64,000 nucleotides of DNA from Kaistia dalseonensis (GTDB taxonomy: Bacteria > Pseudomonadota > Alphaproteobacteria > Rhizobiales > Kaistiaceae), in the NCBI RefSeq assembly GCF_030814715.1, contig NZ_JAUSVO010000001.1, positions 1,054,001-1,118,000 on the forward strand, written 5' to 3'. A model generated the notes under the pieces. It did no database searches. It saw only the letters and a program-made list of their open reading frames with translations, and had not been told where the DNA came from. Made by a program: the position numbers and the translations under genes. Shown here piece after piece: positions 16,393-25,239 of the stretch. Within the stretch, counting starts at the first letter, position 1, and each line of letters starts with the position of its first letter.

Positions 16393-17417
16393 CGACCGCC
16401 ATCAAAGATCGATCCGACGCGAGCCTCGCGTCGGATCCCCTTCACCTGCCATCGAGCGTGGCCGAATCCGGCCCGCTACAGCTCCGCGTCGAGGCGATCC
16501 GCTTCGAAGCCGAGACGATCCGCTCGATCGAGCTCCGCGCACCGGACGGCTCTGCGCTGCCGCCCTTCACGCCCGGCGCACACATTGATCTCGCTTTGCC
16601 GGGCGAACTCTCGCGCAGCTATTCGCTGATCAATGCGGCGAGCGACGGCGACCGCTATGTCGTGGCAGTCAACCGCGATGCGGCAAGTCGAGGCGGCTCG
16701 GCCTATCTCTGCGAGACGTTGCGGGTTGGCGAGATCCTCTCGGTCATGCCGCCGCGCAACAGCTTCCCGTTGGTCGAGACCGCGAGCGAAAGCGTCTTCT
16801 TCGCGGGAGGTATCGGCATCACGCCGATCCTCGCCATGATCCGCCATCTGGAGGCCATCGGCCGACCATGGCGCCTCTTCTATGCCGTGCGCGATCGCGC
16901 CAATGCCGCGTTCCTGGCGCAACTCGCGCGCCTGGAAGCAGTTCAGCCCGGTCGCGTGCATCTGCATGTCGACAAGGAGGCGGGTAGCGTCATGGCCGTG
17001 GCGGCACGCATCGCCGACGTGCCGGCCGATGCGCATCTCTATTGCTGCGGCCCCACCCCGATGATCGCCGCCTTCAAGGACGCTGCGGCCGGGCGCTCGG
17101 ACCACTATGTCCACGTCGAGCATTTCGTCGGTACGGCCGCCAAGCCGACGGGCGAGTTCAAGATCATTCTCAAGCGCAGCCAGAGGGAATTCACCGTTTC
17201 GGCCGGCAAGACGATCATGGATGTCTTGATGGAAGCCGGCGTGCGCGTCGCCCATTCCTGCCGCGAAGGCGTCTGCGGCACATGCGAAACCCGCGTGATC
17301 GAAGGCGTCCCCGATCACAAGGACAATGTGCTTTCGGCGCGCGAGCGCGCCTCCAACAAGCTGATCATGATCTGCTGTTCAGGCGCCAAGACGGACCGGC
17401 TGGTCCTCGACCTTTAG
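16389..17417 (+). CDS. PDR/VanB-family oxygenase reductase (FMN, NAD, 2Fe-2S)
   Basis: The 342-aa protein has an N-terminal flavin-binding barrel with RSYSLINAA, an NAD-binding domain with GGIGITPILAM near residue 140, and a C-terminal plant-type ferredoxin domain. The cluster cysteines are in CREGVCGTCETRV near residue 288, with a further CC pair near the end. It passes electrons from NADH to the Rieske oxygenase encoded just upstream (ATGA overlap). Its N-terminus is about 30 residues longer than needed for the barrel. It is the last gene of the operon. Confidence 0.93.
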   Translation: MTTAIKDRSDASLASDPLHLPSSVAESGPLQLRVEAIRFEAETIRSIELRAPDGSALPPFTPGAHIDLALPGELSRSYSLINAASDGDRYVVAVNRDAASRGGSAYLCETLRVGEILSVMPPRNSFPLVETASESVFFAGGIGITPILAMIRHLEAIGRPWRLFYAVRDRANAAFLAQLARLEAVQPGRVHLHVDKEAGSVMAVAARIADVPADAHLYCCGPTPMIAAFKDAAAGRSDHYVHVEHFVGTAAKPTGEFKIILKRSQREFTVSAGKTIMDVLMEAGVRVAHSCREGVCGTCETRVIEGVPDHKDNVLSARERASNKLIMICCSGAKTDRLVLDL

Positions 17418-17446
17418 CGCCCCTCGCCAGACGACATCCTCAAAGC

Positions 17447-17490
17447 AAGATCGTCATTGCCGGGTCACACCCGGCAATGACGACGATCTT
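17447..17490. terminator. Bidirectional hairpin between convergent operons
   Basis: GTCATTGCCGGGT (17453-17465) and ACCCGGCAATGAC (17469-17481) form a perfect 13-bp stem with a CAC loop. Outer AAGATC and GATCTT arms extend it. It sits between the stops of the reductase (17417) and the aldolase (17501), so it can terminate both operons. It also resembles a dispersed palindromic unit. Confidence 0.65.
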
Positions 17491-17500
17491 CAATGGGCCC

Positions 17501-18445
17501 TCAAGAGGCCGCACGCGCCAGCGACGCGCCGCTCTGCGCCAGGCGACGCATCAGCCGCCCATTCAGGGAGTCGAGCTCGCGATGGTCTTCCGCGTTCAGG
17601 CGCGGGCCGGGCGAGCGCACATGGGCCGAGGCGATGGCGCCGCGTCGGCGCAGCATCTCCTTGCGCAGCGCGATGCCGATGACCGGCATGGCCTCATGGC
17701 GCAGCAGCGGAAGATAGATGTCGTAGAGATCCTCGCCCTGTTCGGCCTCGCCGCGCGCGAAATGAGCGCAGACCTCGACCAGCATCTCCGGATAGGCGAA
17801 CCCCGTCATGGCGCCGTGTGCGCCGCGCCGCAATTCCTGCGGCAAATAGAGCCCGCCATTGCCGACGAGGATGCTGATCTTCCGCCCCTCGGCGGCGAGC
17901 AGGCGGCTGAGCTTGTTATGGCCCGGCCAATCCTCGTGCTTGAACATCACGACATTCGGATAGCGATCGACGATCCGGCGGATCGTCCCGACCGAAATGT
18001 TGACGTTGGTGACCAGGGGGAAGTCCTGCAGCACGACGGGCGCGTCACCGAGGCGATCGAGGACTTCGCTGAAATAGCCGTAGATCTGCTCTTCGGTGCG
18101 AACCGTCGGCACCGGGGCGAGCATGAGGCCCGCCGCGCCCTGCCCCATCGCCTCATCCGCGAATTGCACCAGCGGATCCGTGCCGGCGGCGGAAACGCCG
18201 ACCACGACCGGCACCCTGCCGTTGACGCGCTTCATGTAGCGGTCGAGCACCAGGCGGCTCTCGTCGGAGGTGAGCTTGTGCGCCTCACCCATCATGCCAA
18301 GCACCGTAATGCCGCTCACCCCCTTTTCGAGGTAGAACTCCACCACCCGGTCAATGCTCGCCTCGTCGATCCGGCCATCATCAGTAAAAGGCGTGACTGC
18401 GATGACGAAGACGCCGCTCGCGCGCTCGTCGAGCTTGTTGTTCAT
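17501..18445 (-). CDS. DapA/NAL-superfamily aldolase-like protein, substrate unknown
   Basis: The 314-aa TIM barrel keeps the Schiff-base lysine (Lys169 in MFKHEDWPGH). The usual GTTGE loop reads GMMGE (residues 50-54), and the conserved catalytic Tyr (YN.P) is replaced by QDFP (140-143). It is therefore not dihydrodipicolinate synthase and probably acts on another oxo acid. The start at 18445 has GGGAG 8 nt upstream. It is last in the operon running from the binding protein at 22083 through SDR, ATPase and permease. It could cleave or hydrate the carbon skeleton left after nitrogen removal. Confidence 0.85.
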   Translation of the reverse strand: MNNKLDERASGVFVIAVTPFTDDGRIDEASIDRVVEFYLEKGVSGITVLGMMGEAHKLTSDESRLVLDRYMKRVNGRVPVVVGVSAAGTDPLVQFADEAMGQGAAGLMLAPVPTVRTEEQIYGYFSEVLDRLGDAPVVLQDFPLVTNVNISVGTIRRIVDRYPNVVMFKHEDWPGHNKLSRLLAAEGRKISILVGNGGLYLPQELRRGAHGAMTGFAYPEMLVEVCAHFARGEAEQGEDLYDIYLPLLRHEAMPVIGIALRKEMLRRRGAIASAHVRSPGPRLNAEDHRELDSLNGRLMRRLAQSGASLARAAS

Positions 18446-18492
18446 TGTATTCTCCCAGAATTTCGATGCACGGCCGCCCGGCGGCCGGCTGG

Positions 18493-19311
18493 TCAGGCGT
18501 CCGTTTCGGACGGGCCGCGATGGCGCCACGGGATGACGACACGCTCGAGCCGCTCGATCACCATGAAGAAGACGATGCCGATGATGGTGATGAGGATGAT
18601 GGCCGCGAACTGGCGCGTGATGTTGAAGCTGGAGCCCGCGACCAGGATCAGATAGCCGAGCCCCTTATCGGCGCCGATGAACTCCGCGACGATGGCGCCG
18701 ATCACCGATAGAACGGTCGCGAGCTTGAAGCCGGCGAACATGCTCGGCAGCGCCTGCGGCAGGCGGAACTTCCAGAATTGCTGCCAGCCCGACGCACCCA
18801 TGGAGCGTGCCAGATAGATCATCTCGCGCGACGCGGATTTGAGCCCCATCACCGAATTGATGACGATGGGAAAGAAGGAGAGCAGCACCACGATCACGAT
18901 CTTGGGCGCGAGGCCATAGCCGAACCAGGTGAGCAGAAGCGGCGCGATCGCCACCTTCGGCACGGTCTGCGAGGCGACGATCAGCGGATAGATCGACCGC
19001 TCCATGAAGCGGGAATAGGTGATGAAGACCGAGAGCGGCACGCCGATCAGGACGGCGCAGAGAAAGCCGAACACGACCTCGCCGGCGGTCACCATGGCGT
19101 TGGGCAACAGCCGATGCCAGTAGGCGCCGAATTCGACCAGGATGGCCGAAGGCGCCGGCAACACATAATTGGGGATCTCGGCGACCTTGACCGCAAGCTC
19201 CCACACGACGACCAGCACAATCACGGACCAGAGCGCAGGCGGCACCATGGCGAGCAGGCGATTGAGGAGATTGACCTTGGGCACGACTGGCGTTTCAGCG
19301 GCGATCGACAT
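18493..19311 (-). CDS. NitT/TauT-type ABC transporter permease
   Basis: The 272-aa membrane protein has six predicted helices. The BPD_transp_1 EAA-type loop lies near residues 165-185 (SASREMIYLARSMGASGWQQ). The wording around it (PNYVLPAPSAI near residue 50, QTVPKVAIAPLLLTWFGYG near 115) is typical of the SsuC/TauC/ThiX group. It works with the ATPase at 19315 (gap 3 nt) and the binding protein at 21085. The importer probably brings in the heterocycle degraded by this gene region. Confidence 0.93.
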   Translation of the reverse strand: MSIAAETPVVPKVNLLNRLLAMVPPALWSVIVLVVVWELAVKVAEIPNYVLPAPSAILVEFGAYWHRLLPNAMVTAGEVVFGFLCAVLIGVPLSVFITYSRFMERSIYPLIVASQTVPKVAIAPLLLTWFGYGLAPKIVIVVLLSFFPIVINSVMGLKSASREMIYLARSMGASGWQQFWKFRLPQALPSMFAGFKLATVLSVIGAIVAEFIGADKGLGYLILVAGSSFNITRQFAAIILITIIGIVFFMVIERLERVVIPWRHRGPSETDA

Positions 19312-19314
19312 GGC

Positions 19315-20133
19315 TCAATACTCCTCCCGGAAGACACCGAGACCCTTGAAGATCTGGGTGAGCTCGCGCGTATATTCGATGAAGCGTGTGTCTTCGCGCA
19401 TGGCGAGGCGGCGCGGACGCGGCAGGTCGATATCGATGATCCGCTCGATGCGCCCGGGGCGGGGCGACATCACCACGACGCGGTCGCTGAGGAAGATCGC
19501 CTCCGAGATCGAGTGGGTGATGAAGAGCACCGTCATGTCGTTGTCGGAGCAGAGGCGCAGCAGATCGATCTGCAACTGGTCGCGCGTCATCGCGTCCAGC
19601 GCGCCGAAGGGCTCGTCCATCAGCATCAGCGGGGGATGATGCAGCAAGGCGCGGCAGATGGAGACACGCTGGCGCATGCCGCCGGAGAGTTCCTTCGGAT
19701 AGGAATTCTCGAACCCCTGCAGCGAAACCATCTTGAGCAATTGCAGCGCGCGTTCCTTCGCCTGCTTCAGATCGCCCTTCCGGATCTCGGCCTGCATCAT
19801 CACGTTCTGCAGCGCGGTGCGCCATTCGAGCAGCACATCCTGCTGGAACACGATGCCCGCATCGGCATTCGGGCTGTCGATATGCTTCTTGCCGACCATG
19901 ATGCGGCCGGTGCTGACCGGCAGCAGGCCGGAGACGAGCATCATGAGCGTGCTCTTGCCGCAGCCGCTCGGCCCAAGCACGGAAACGAATTCGCCCGGCT
20001 TGATATTGAGGTTGATGTCCTTCAGCGCGTGGACTTCGCCCTGACGGCCATTGAACGTCTTGGAGACGCCCGAAATGGAGATATAGGACTCGGCGGCACT
20101 GTTCATGGCGCGCGGTGCTGGCATGACATTCAT
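19315..20133 (-). CDS. NitT/TauT-type ABC transporter ATP-binding protein
   Basis: The 272-aa protein is a complete ABC ATPase with Walker A GPSGCGKST, signature LSGGMRQRV and Walker B LMLMDEPFGALD, in SsuB/TauB style. The start is ATG 20133 (MNVMPAPRAM); an internal ATG at 20106 is also possible because the first recognisable domain residues follow it. It couples closely to the permease at 18493. It powers the importer together with the binding protein at 21085, from which it is separated by an SDR gene. Confidence 0.93.
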   Translation of the reverse strand: MNVMPAPRAMNSAAESYISISGVSKTFNGRQGEVHALKDINLNIKPGEFVSVLGPSGCGKSTLMMLVSGLLPVSTGRIMVGKKHIDSPNADAGIVFQQDVLLEWRTALQNVMMQAEIRKGDLKQAKERALQLLKMVSLQGFENSYPKELSGGMRQRVSICRALLHHPPLMLMDEPFGALDAMTRDQLQIDLLRLCSDNDMTVLFITHSISEAIFLSDRVVVMSPRPGRIERIIDIDLPRPRRLAMREDTRFIEYTRELTQIFKGLGVFREEY

Positions 20134-20206
20134 GTGGTGCGGACGACCTTTCGGCCGGTCTCCTCTGTTGCCCCGAGGGCCTGATCTCTTCCGTCCGTGA
20201 CGCGGC

Positions 20207-20995
20207 CTAGATCGAGCGGATAGCGCCGCCATCGACCCGGATGACACTTCCGGTCACGTAGCTCGCGGGCGCGCTGGCGAGAAAGGCGGCGACGGCGCCG
20301 AATTCCTCGACGGTGCCGTAGCGACCGGCAGGAATGGATGAGGCGGATTCTTTGGTGATCTCGTCTTCGCTGCGTCCGGACCGCTTCGCCTGGGCGCTGT
20401 CGATCGACTGTGTGCGGGCGGTCGCGATGCGTCCGGGTGCCATCACGTTGACGGTCACACCATCCGCCGCAACTTCACCCGCAAGGGTCTTCATGAAGGC
20501 GACCAGCGAGGAACGCAGCGCATTCGAGATCGGCAGATGCGGAATGGGCTGGATGACGCCGCTGGAGGCAATCGTGATGATCCGCCCCCATTTGCGCGCC
20601 CGCATGCCGGGCAAGAGCGCGAGAGTCAGGGCCATGATCGGCTGGACCATCTTGTCGAACTGTCGGCTCATCTCGTCGACGGAGACGCCGCTCGGCAATC
20701 CGGTCGGCGGGCCGCCGGAATTGTTGACCAGTATATCGACCACACGGCCGTCTCGCTGCGCCCCATCCAGGATCGCATCGACCGCCCCGGGCTCGCCGAG
20801 ATAGGCCACGACGAGGTCGCAGCGTGCCTGTTCGTCAGCGGGCAAGTCGGCACGCGCGGCCGTCAGCCGTTCCATGGACCGCGCGACGAGCGTGACGCTG
20901 GCGCCCTCTCCAAGCAGCGCGCGCGCTACACCGAGGCCGAGCCCCTGGCTCGCCCCGAGCACGATCGCGTGCCTGTCCTTCAATCCCAGATCCAT
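20207..20995 (-). CDS. SDR-superfamily oxidoreductase of the YxxxK-lacking BKR-like group
   Basis: The 262-aa Rossmann protein has the cofactor motif GASQGLGLG near residue 14 and NNSGGPPTG near residue 93. At the usual YxxxK position it reads ISNALR, so the catalytic Tyr and Lys are absent. This combination is known for a BKR-like SDR branch of unclear chemistry. The start MDLGLKDRHA at 20995 is preferred over 21052. It is embedded between the binding-protein and ATPase genes of the NitT-type importer, implying a role in the same pathway. Confidence 0.85.
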   Translation of the reverse strand: MDLGLKDRHAIVLGASQGLGLGVARALLGEGASVTLVARSMERLTAARADLPADEQARCDLVVAYLGEPGAVDAILDGAQRDGRVVDILVNNSGGPPTGLPSGVSVDEMSRQFDKMVQPIMALTLALLPGMRARKWGRIITIASSGVIQPIPHLPISNALRSSLVAFMKTLAGEVAADGVTVNVMAPGRIATARTQSIDSAQAKRSGRSEDEITKESASSIPAGRYGTVEEFGAVAAFLASAPASYVTGSVIRVDGGAIRSI

Positions 20996-21084
20996 GTCGT
21001 CCAGTTCCAAATCGTCGCCTCGATGGCGATAGGAAAGCAATTTGGGCACCACCGGCCGGGCCGGCAGTGCCCAAATTTCAGCCG

Positions 21085-22083
21085 CTACTGAGGCAGGTAG
21101 CTGCCGTCATAGATCAGCGCCGGGGTCAGGCCGGGCTTCATGCCGCTGTACTTTTCCAGCAGGCTGATGGTCTGCTGAATGTCCTCGGGAGCGATCCAGC
21201 CGAAGGGCTTGCCCTTGCTCGCCGCGGTCTGGCGATAGTTTGGCATCACCTTGATTTCGCCGAGGATGATCTCGCGATCGGAGTCCGGACGGGCAGCCAT
21301 GATGATGTCCGCAGCGCCTTCGGGGTCCTTGTCGACATCGGCCTTGCCCTTGGTGATCGCGGCGAGGAAGCCACGGACGACGTCGGGGTTCTTGGCGAGG
21401 TAGTCCTTGCGGACGATCACGCTGCTGCCGAGGATGTTGACGCCATAGTCCGCGAAGAGGATCGGCGTCTCGATCGGCTTGATCTTGCCGATCTTGTCGC
21501 CGTCGGGATTGGCCCAGACGTTGACGAAATCGATATCGCCCTTGAGCAGCGCGACCTGCTCGCCGGTATTGATGATGATCGTCTCGACCTTCGACATGTC
21601 GATGCCGTTCGCTTCCGCAAAGGCCGTGATCATGCCGTCCTGGAGGTTGCCCGCGTCGGTGCCGAAGCGCTTGCCCTCGATATCCTTGGGCTTGAGAATG
21701 CCCGAGCCCTTGAGGGAGACGATCGACGATGGATCCTTCTGCAGGAGGCCGGCCACGGCGATGATGTCGTTGGCGCCGGAGGCCTGCTGCGCCTGCGCCG
21801 TCGCGCCGAGACCGGCAATGCCGATATCGAAGTCACCGCTGCCGACTGCCTGGATCGTACCGGTGCTGCCATTGCCGTCGACGATCTCGACGTCCAGCCC
21901 CTGCTCCTTGAAATAGCCCTTGGCGGCGGCCACGAACATCGGGGCGTCGACGCCGCCGGTGATATAGGCCAGCCGCAGGTGAACCTTCTTGAGATCCTGC
22001 GCCAATGCCGGCGAAAGGCTCACGGCGCCCATCATCGCCAGCGCTGCGAGCGGCGCTGCTGCCCGCATGAATTTGTTCATCAT
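21085..22083 (-). CDS. NitT/TauT-type ABC transporter substrate-binding protein (NMT1/THI5-like)
   Basis: The 332-aa protein has a Sec signal peptide (residues 1-29, ending SPALAQ). The mature NMT1/THI5 fold has characteristic YITGGVDAPMFVAAAKGYF and GSGDFDIGIAG segments. Related proteins bind pyrimidines, purine-like rings, taurine or phthalates. I favour the ATG at 22083 because the GGGG ribosome-binding site lies about 8 nt upstream of it and too close to the ATG at 22089. It is first of the operon SBP-SDR-ATPase-permease-aldolase, preceded by a regulon operator. Confidence 0.9.
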   Translation of the reverse strand: MMNKFMRAAAPLAALAMMGAVSLSPALAQDLKKVHLRLAYITGGVDAPMFVAAAKGYFKEQGLDVEIVDGNGSTGTIQAVGSGDFDIGIAGLGATAQAQQASGANDIIAVAGLLQKDPSSIVSLKGSGILKPKDIEGKRFGTDAGNLQDGMITAFAEANGIDMSKVETIIINTGEQVALLKGDIDFVNVWANPDGDKIGKIKPIETPILFADYGVNILGSSVIVRKDYLAKNPDVVRGFLAAITKGKADVDKDPEGAADIIMAARPDSDREIILGEIKVMPNYRQTAASKGKPFGWIAPEDIQQTISLLEKYSGMKPGLTPALIYDGSYLPQ

Positions 22084-22111
22084 TTGCATTCCCCGTCCTA
22101 CCCTCTCGGTG

Positions 22112-22135
22112 TTGGCATTCAGACGGTATGCCAAG
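22112..22135. promoter_or_regulatory. Operator-like inverted repeat upstream of the importer operon
   Basis: TTGGCAT (22112-22118) and ATGCCAA (22128-22134) form an inverted repeat. Inside it, CGGTATGCCAAG matches the right half of the regulon palindrome. It lies about 30-50 nt upstream of the binding-protein start, near a minus-strand TTGACT box (22152-22147). Confidence 0.5.
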
Positions 22136-22412
22136 GGAATATCTTGAGTCAATCAGCTTTGTCGCAACATTGAGCAAGATCATTGACCGCCTATTAGATA
22201 GGCAAAAAGCCTCGATGGCCGGCAGTCCCCGAGGACTGAACAACCGTCGACAAGTCCATGATTGGAAAACGAAACTCAGTCTTTAGCTTCGCCGCGAAAC
22301 AAATTCCGCAGCGCCATGCGCCGTCATATTGTGCGATGTCGGCGAGGCACGAGGCGTCCCAGGCGTGGGTCCGGAGCGCGGGTGGCCCGGTCCAGACCGC
22401 CCCGCGCGTGCA
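22136..22412. other. Intergenic region between the deaminase stop and the importer operator
   Basis: Together with the operator, this gives about 330 nt without a gene. It contains a short inverted repeat GCCTATTAGATAGGC at 22188-22202. I see no RNA gene or coding frame with a plausible start. It probably holds the importer promoter and the end of the deaminase transcript. Confidence 0.4.
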
Positions 22413-23987
22413 TCAACGACCGTTGAGCCGGTACCAGGGCGTCGGCTCCGGCAGGTCCCAGTCGCGGTAGAAATCCTCGATGAAGGGCAGGATGCGTCGC
22501 GAGAATCCGGCGCGCGCCAACTCGTCAGGACGATCGGGGCGATCGAGATCGGCACCAAGCGCCGCGAACACCGCCTCCCGATCGACAAAGGTGAAGCGGC
22601 CGTCGCGATAGACGACCCGGCCCTCGATCATCGTGGCCGTGACGTGCTCGGTCTTTGCGCGATGGATCAACGTCATGACCGGGCTGACCGTGTCGGCGGT
22701 GAACGGCCGCGTCATGCCGGCATAGTCGAGAACGACCAGATCGGCACGCTTGCCAATGGCGATCGAACCGATATCGGCACCGAAGCCCGTCGCGTTGGCG
22801 CCGTTCTCGGTCGCCATGCGGAAGATCTGGGCCGGCGTCAGCGGTGTTTCATAGAGGCCGGGAACGCAATGCAGATGCTTGACCAGCCGCATCTCCTGCA
22901 GCATGTCGCGATCATCGTTCAGTCCTGCTTCGTCGATGCCCAGCGCAACCGGGATTCCGCGCTTGAGGAATTCCTTGACCGGCGCGATGCCGCTGCGCAG
23001 TCGCAGGTTCGAACTGGCATTGTGGCAGATGCAAACGCCATGGCCGTGGATCAGGTCGAGGTCGTTCTCATCGACCCATGTGCCATGCCCGAGCGTCAAA
23101 TGCGGGCCGAGAAAACCGATATCGGCGAGATGCGCCACCGAGGACTTGCCGAACCGCCGGCGCGAGAATTCCTTCTGATAGGGCGTTTCCGACAGATGCA
23201 GATGGATGCCGATCCCGTATTTCCGCGCCCATTCCGACGTCAGAGTGAGTAGGCGATCGGATGCACGCTCGAGATTGATCGGCGCCAGCCAGAGGCGGAC
23301 CAAAGGGTCGCTTCGCGCGCCGAAGCGCTCGATCATCGGCTGGAGATAGTCGGTCTCGAAATCCTCGAGCCGGAAATGGGTCCGCCTCAAAAATGCCGAT
23401 GCCTCCTCGCGCAGGCCCGTTGGCAGCGTGGCGATGAAGACATCATCGTCGGCATAGACAAGGCGGTGCTGGTCGCGATTGCAGCAGGCATAGCTGACGC
23501 GCATGCCGATATCGCGATAGGCCGCGATCACGGCGCTCGCATGTTCGGGCCAGCCCGTGACCGGCGCCGGCATCATGCGGCCGAGATGCTGGACCGCCGT
23601 GACGCCGGAGGCGATCAATTCGAAGGCCGAATAGAGCGTATCGAGATAGGGATCGGGGCCGCGATGCCGGATCTGGTGCGTCAACCAGAGTTCGAGCGGC
23701 AGGTCGGGACTGCCGAGTTGCACCGGCGTCATGCCGACATGGTGATGACTGTCGACAAGCCCCGGAATGACAAGACTATCGGCATTACCGATGATCTCGA
23801 TGCCGGGATGCGAAGCGGAGATATCGGCAAACGGACCGATGGCCGCGATCCGGCCATCGACCTGAAGGATCGCGGCATCGTCCAGGGTCTCGACGATATC
23901 GTCGTCGAGCGCCCGCGTCAGTATATGCCGGCCGCGGACGATCGAGGTCCCGGCAGGATGGGCGCTCGCGCCCGTTCCCGTAATCAT
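22413..23987 (-). CDS. Amidohydrolase/deaminase of the TRZ/ATZ-cytosine deaminase group
   Basis: The 524-aa protein has amidohydrolase metal motifs: DSHHH near residue 86 (HxH), HLHLSET near 260, GHGTWVDENDL near 300 and GIDEAGLND with the final Asp near 355. The family removes amino groups or chlorine from purine, pyrimidine and triazine rings, for example guanine or 8-oxoguanine deaminase. I chose ATG 23987 (MITGTGAS), with GGAG 8 nt upstream. It follows the nitrilase gene by 34 nt in one operon. It most likely deaminates an aminated heterocycle. Confidence 0.85.
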   Translation of the reverse strand: MITGTGASAHPAGTSIVRGRHILTRALDDDIVETLDDAAILQVDGRIAAIGPFADISASHPGIEIIGNADSLVIPGLVDSHHHVGMTPVQLGSPDLPLELWLTHQIRHRGPDPYLDTLYSAFELIASGVTAVQHLGRMMPAPVTGWPEHASAVIAAYRDIGMRVSYACCNRDQHRLVYADDDVFIATLPTGLREEASAFLRRTHFRLEDFETDYLQPMIERFGARSDPLVRLWLAPINLERASDRLLTLTSEWARKYGIGIHLHLSETPYQKEFSRRRFGKSSVAHLADIGFLGPHLTLGHGTWVDENDLDLIHGHGVCICHNASSNLRLRSGIAPVKEFLKRGIPVALGIDEAGLNDDRDMLQEMRLVKHLHCVPGLYETPLTPAQIFRMATENGANATGFGADIGSIAIGKRADLVVLDYAGMTRPFTADTVSPVMTLIHRAKTEHVTATMIEGRVVYRDGRFTFVDREAVFAALGADLDRPDRPDELARAGFSRRILPFIEDFYRDWDLPEPTPWYRLNGR

Positions 23988-24021
23988 AAGGCGCGCTCCA
24001 ATCCTGCTGGTATGTGAGACG

Positions 24022-25053
24022 TCAGTCGGCGCGCAGGACGCCTGCGGCCTCGGCATTGGCGATCGCGCGCTCATGGACCGGAACCAGGTCCGCGACCGTC
24101 TGGATCGGCGTTTCGGCCAGCGCATTGGCGGGATAGAGCTCGGCCGCCGCATAGTGCGACTTGTACATTTCCAGACGCTGGCGGAGCAGTCCGTTGCCCA
24201 TGCCAGTGTCGCGCCGCGCGGCCTGAAGCGCCTCGATATCGATCATCGCCGTCACGGAGATGCTTTCCTGCGCCTCGCCATCGAAGGCCAGGTAATTGCC
24301 GTTGAAATCGATGATCTGGGAATGGCCGCCCTTCTCGTCGCCGGAGAGCGAGAAGCCGATGCCGCCGGCGACATTGGTGCTGATCAGATAGCACATATTC
24401 TCGGCCGCCCGGCAGATCTTGGCCGCCTCGGCCTTCGGCCCGATCGGTTCATTGGAAGGATGCAGCAGTACTTCGGCGCCGCGCAGCATCAGCACGCGCG
24501 ACAGTTCGGGCACGCTGATCTCGCCACAGGGGAAGATCGCGAGACGTCCGAGTTCGGTATCGGCAACCGGGAAAATGCCATCCTCGCCATAGGCGGCGCG
24601 ATAGGCGTCAAGAATATCGTGGGGCGACGTCCAGCTTGCCGTGTTGATACGCCGATAGCGTAGGATCACCTCACCCTTCGGGTCGAGCAGGAACGACGAG
24701 TTGAAATAGCGATCCGGCCAGAGCGGATCGACCTCGAAATGATTGCCGGCAATGTAGATGTCGAGTTGGCGGGCGACCTCGGCGAGACGATCCGTGATCG
24801 GGCCGGGGATCGTGGCGCAGGCCCGCTCGATCCAGACATCGACCGGGGTCGCGCGCGGCGGCCCTTGAAAAGCGAATTCCGGCAGCACGACGAGACGCGG
24901 CGGGGTCGGGCCGGCGCAGGCGGCTTCGATCATGGCGATGGCGTTGGCCAGGTTGCCATCGATGACGGCCCATGCCTCCTCGCGGCTCGTCGCGTTGCTC
25001 GCGACCACGCTGCCCATCTGAATGCAGGTCGCCCGCCAAGGTTGAATGGCCAT
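24022..25053 (-). CDS. Nitrilase-superfamily carbon-nitrogen hydrolase (second copy)
   Basis: The 343-aa protein is collinear with the one at 14005. Glu59 (LPEFAFQG), Arg135 (RYRRIN, where family members have Lys) and Cys176 (FPCGEISVPE) occupy identical residue numbers. Both start with PWRAT.IQM. The ATG at 25053 has GGAG 8 nt upstream. It leads an operon with the deaminase. The two copies are in different operons carrying the same operator, so they may act on successive or alternative N-carbamoyl/amide intermediates. Duplication followed by divergence is the simplest origin. Confidence 0.85.
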   Translation of the reverse strand: MAIQPWRATCIQMGSVVASNATSREEAWAVIDGNLANAIAMIEAACAGPTPPRLVVLPEFAFQGPPRATPVDVWIERACATIPGPITDRLAEVARQLDIYIAGNHFEVDPLWPDRYFNSSFLLDPKGEVILRYRRINTASWTSPHDILDAYRAAYGEDGIFPVADTELGRLAIFPCGEISVPELSRVLMLRGAEVLLHPSNEPIGPKAEAAKICRAAENMCYLISTNVAGGIGFSLSGDEKGGHSQIIDFNGNYLAFDGEAQESISVTAMIDIEALQAARRDTGMGNGLLRQRLEMYKSHYAAAELYPANALAETPIQTVADLVPVHERAIANAEAAGVLRAD

Positions 25054-25100
25054 TCTGTTCTCCGCCTGTCCCATTTCATGGGTTCGTTTTAGGTGTTCCA

Positions 25101-25112
25101 TTGGAATACCAA
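25101..25112. promoter_or_regulatory. Operator-like site TTGGAATACCAA
   Basis: A one-mismatch version of TTGGTATACCAA lies 48 nt upstream of the second nitrilase start. It is inferred to be a GntR operator for the nitrilase-deaminase operon. Confidence 0.6.
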
Positions 25113-25193
25113 CGGCACACGCAAGCCGTCAAGCATGACGCCCGTAAACCCGCACAAATTGCCGATTGGGGTCAAAAAGCGGGATCATTGACA

Positions 25194-25218
25194 TTTGGTA
25201 TATCGATGGTCTACCAAA
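25194..25218. promoter_or_regulatory. Inverted repeat TTTGGTA-N11-TACCAAA with TTGACA box
   Basis: The half-sites of the regulon palindrome are here moved apart by 11 nt, directly upstream of the GntR gene at 25240. A TTGACA box (25188-25193) adjoins the left arm. It is probably the autoregulatory operator. Confidence 0.5.
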
Positions 25219-25239
25219 CGACAAAGCGAGGGGCATGGA

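Noticed and set aside
15064-17417. Caffeine/methylxanthine N-demethylase system (NdmA-D-like)
   Set aside because: The Rieske and reductase layout allows it, and xdhAB is nearby, but the reductase lacks the extra N-terminal Rieske domain of NdmD and other purine-route genes are absent. I kept the broader N-heterocycle call.
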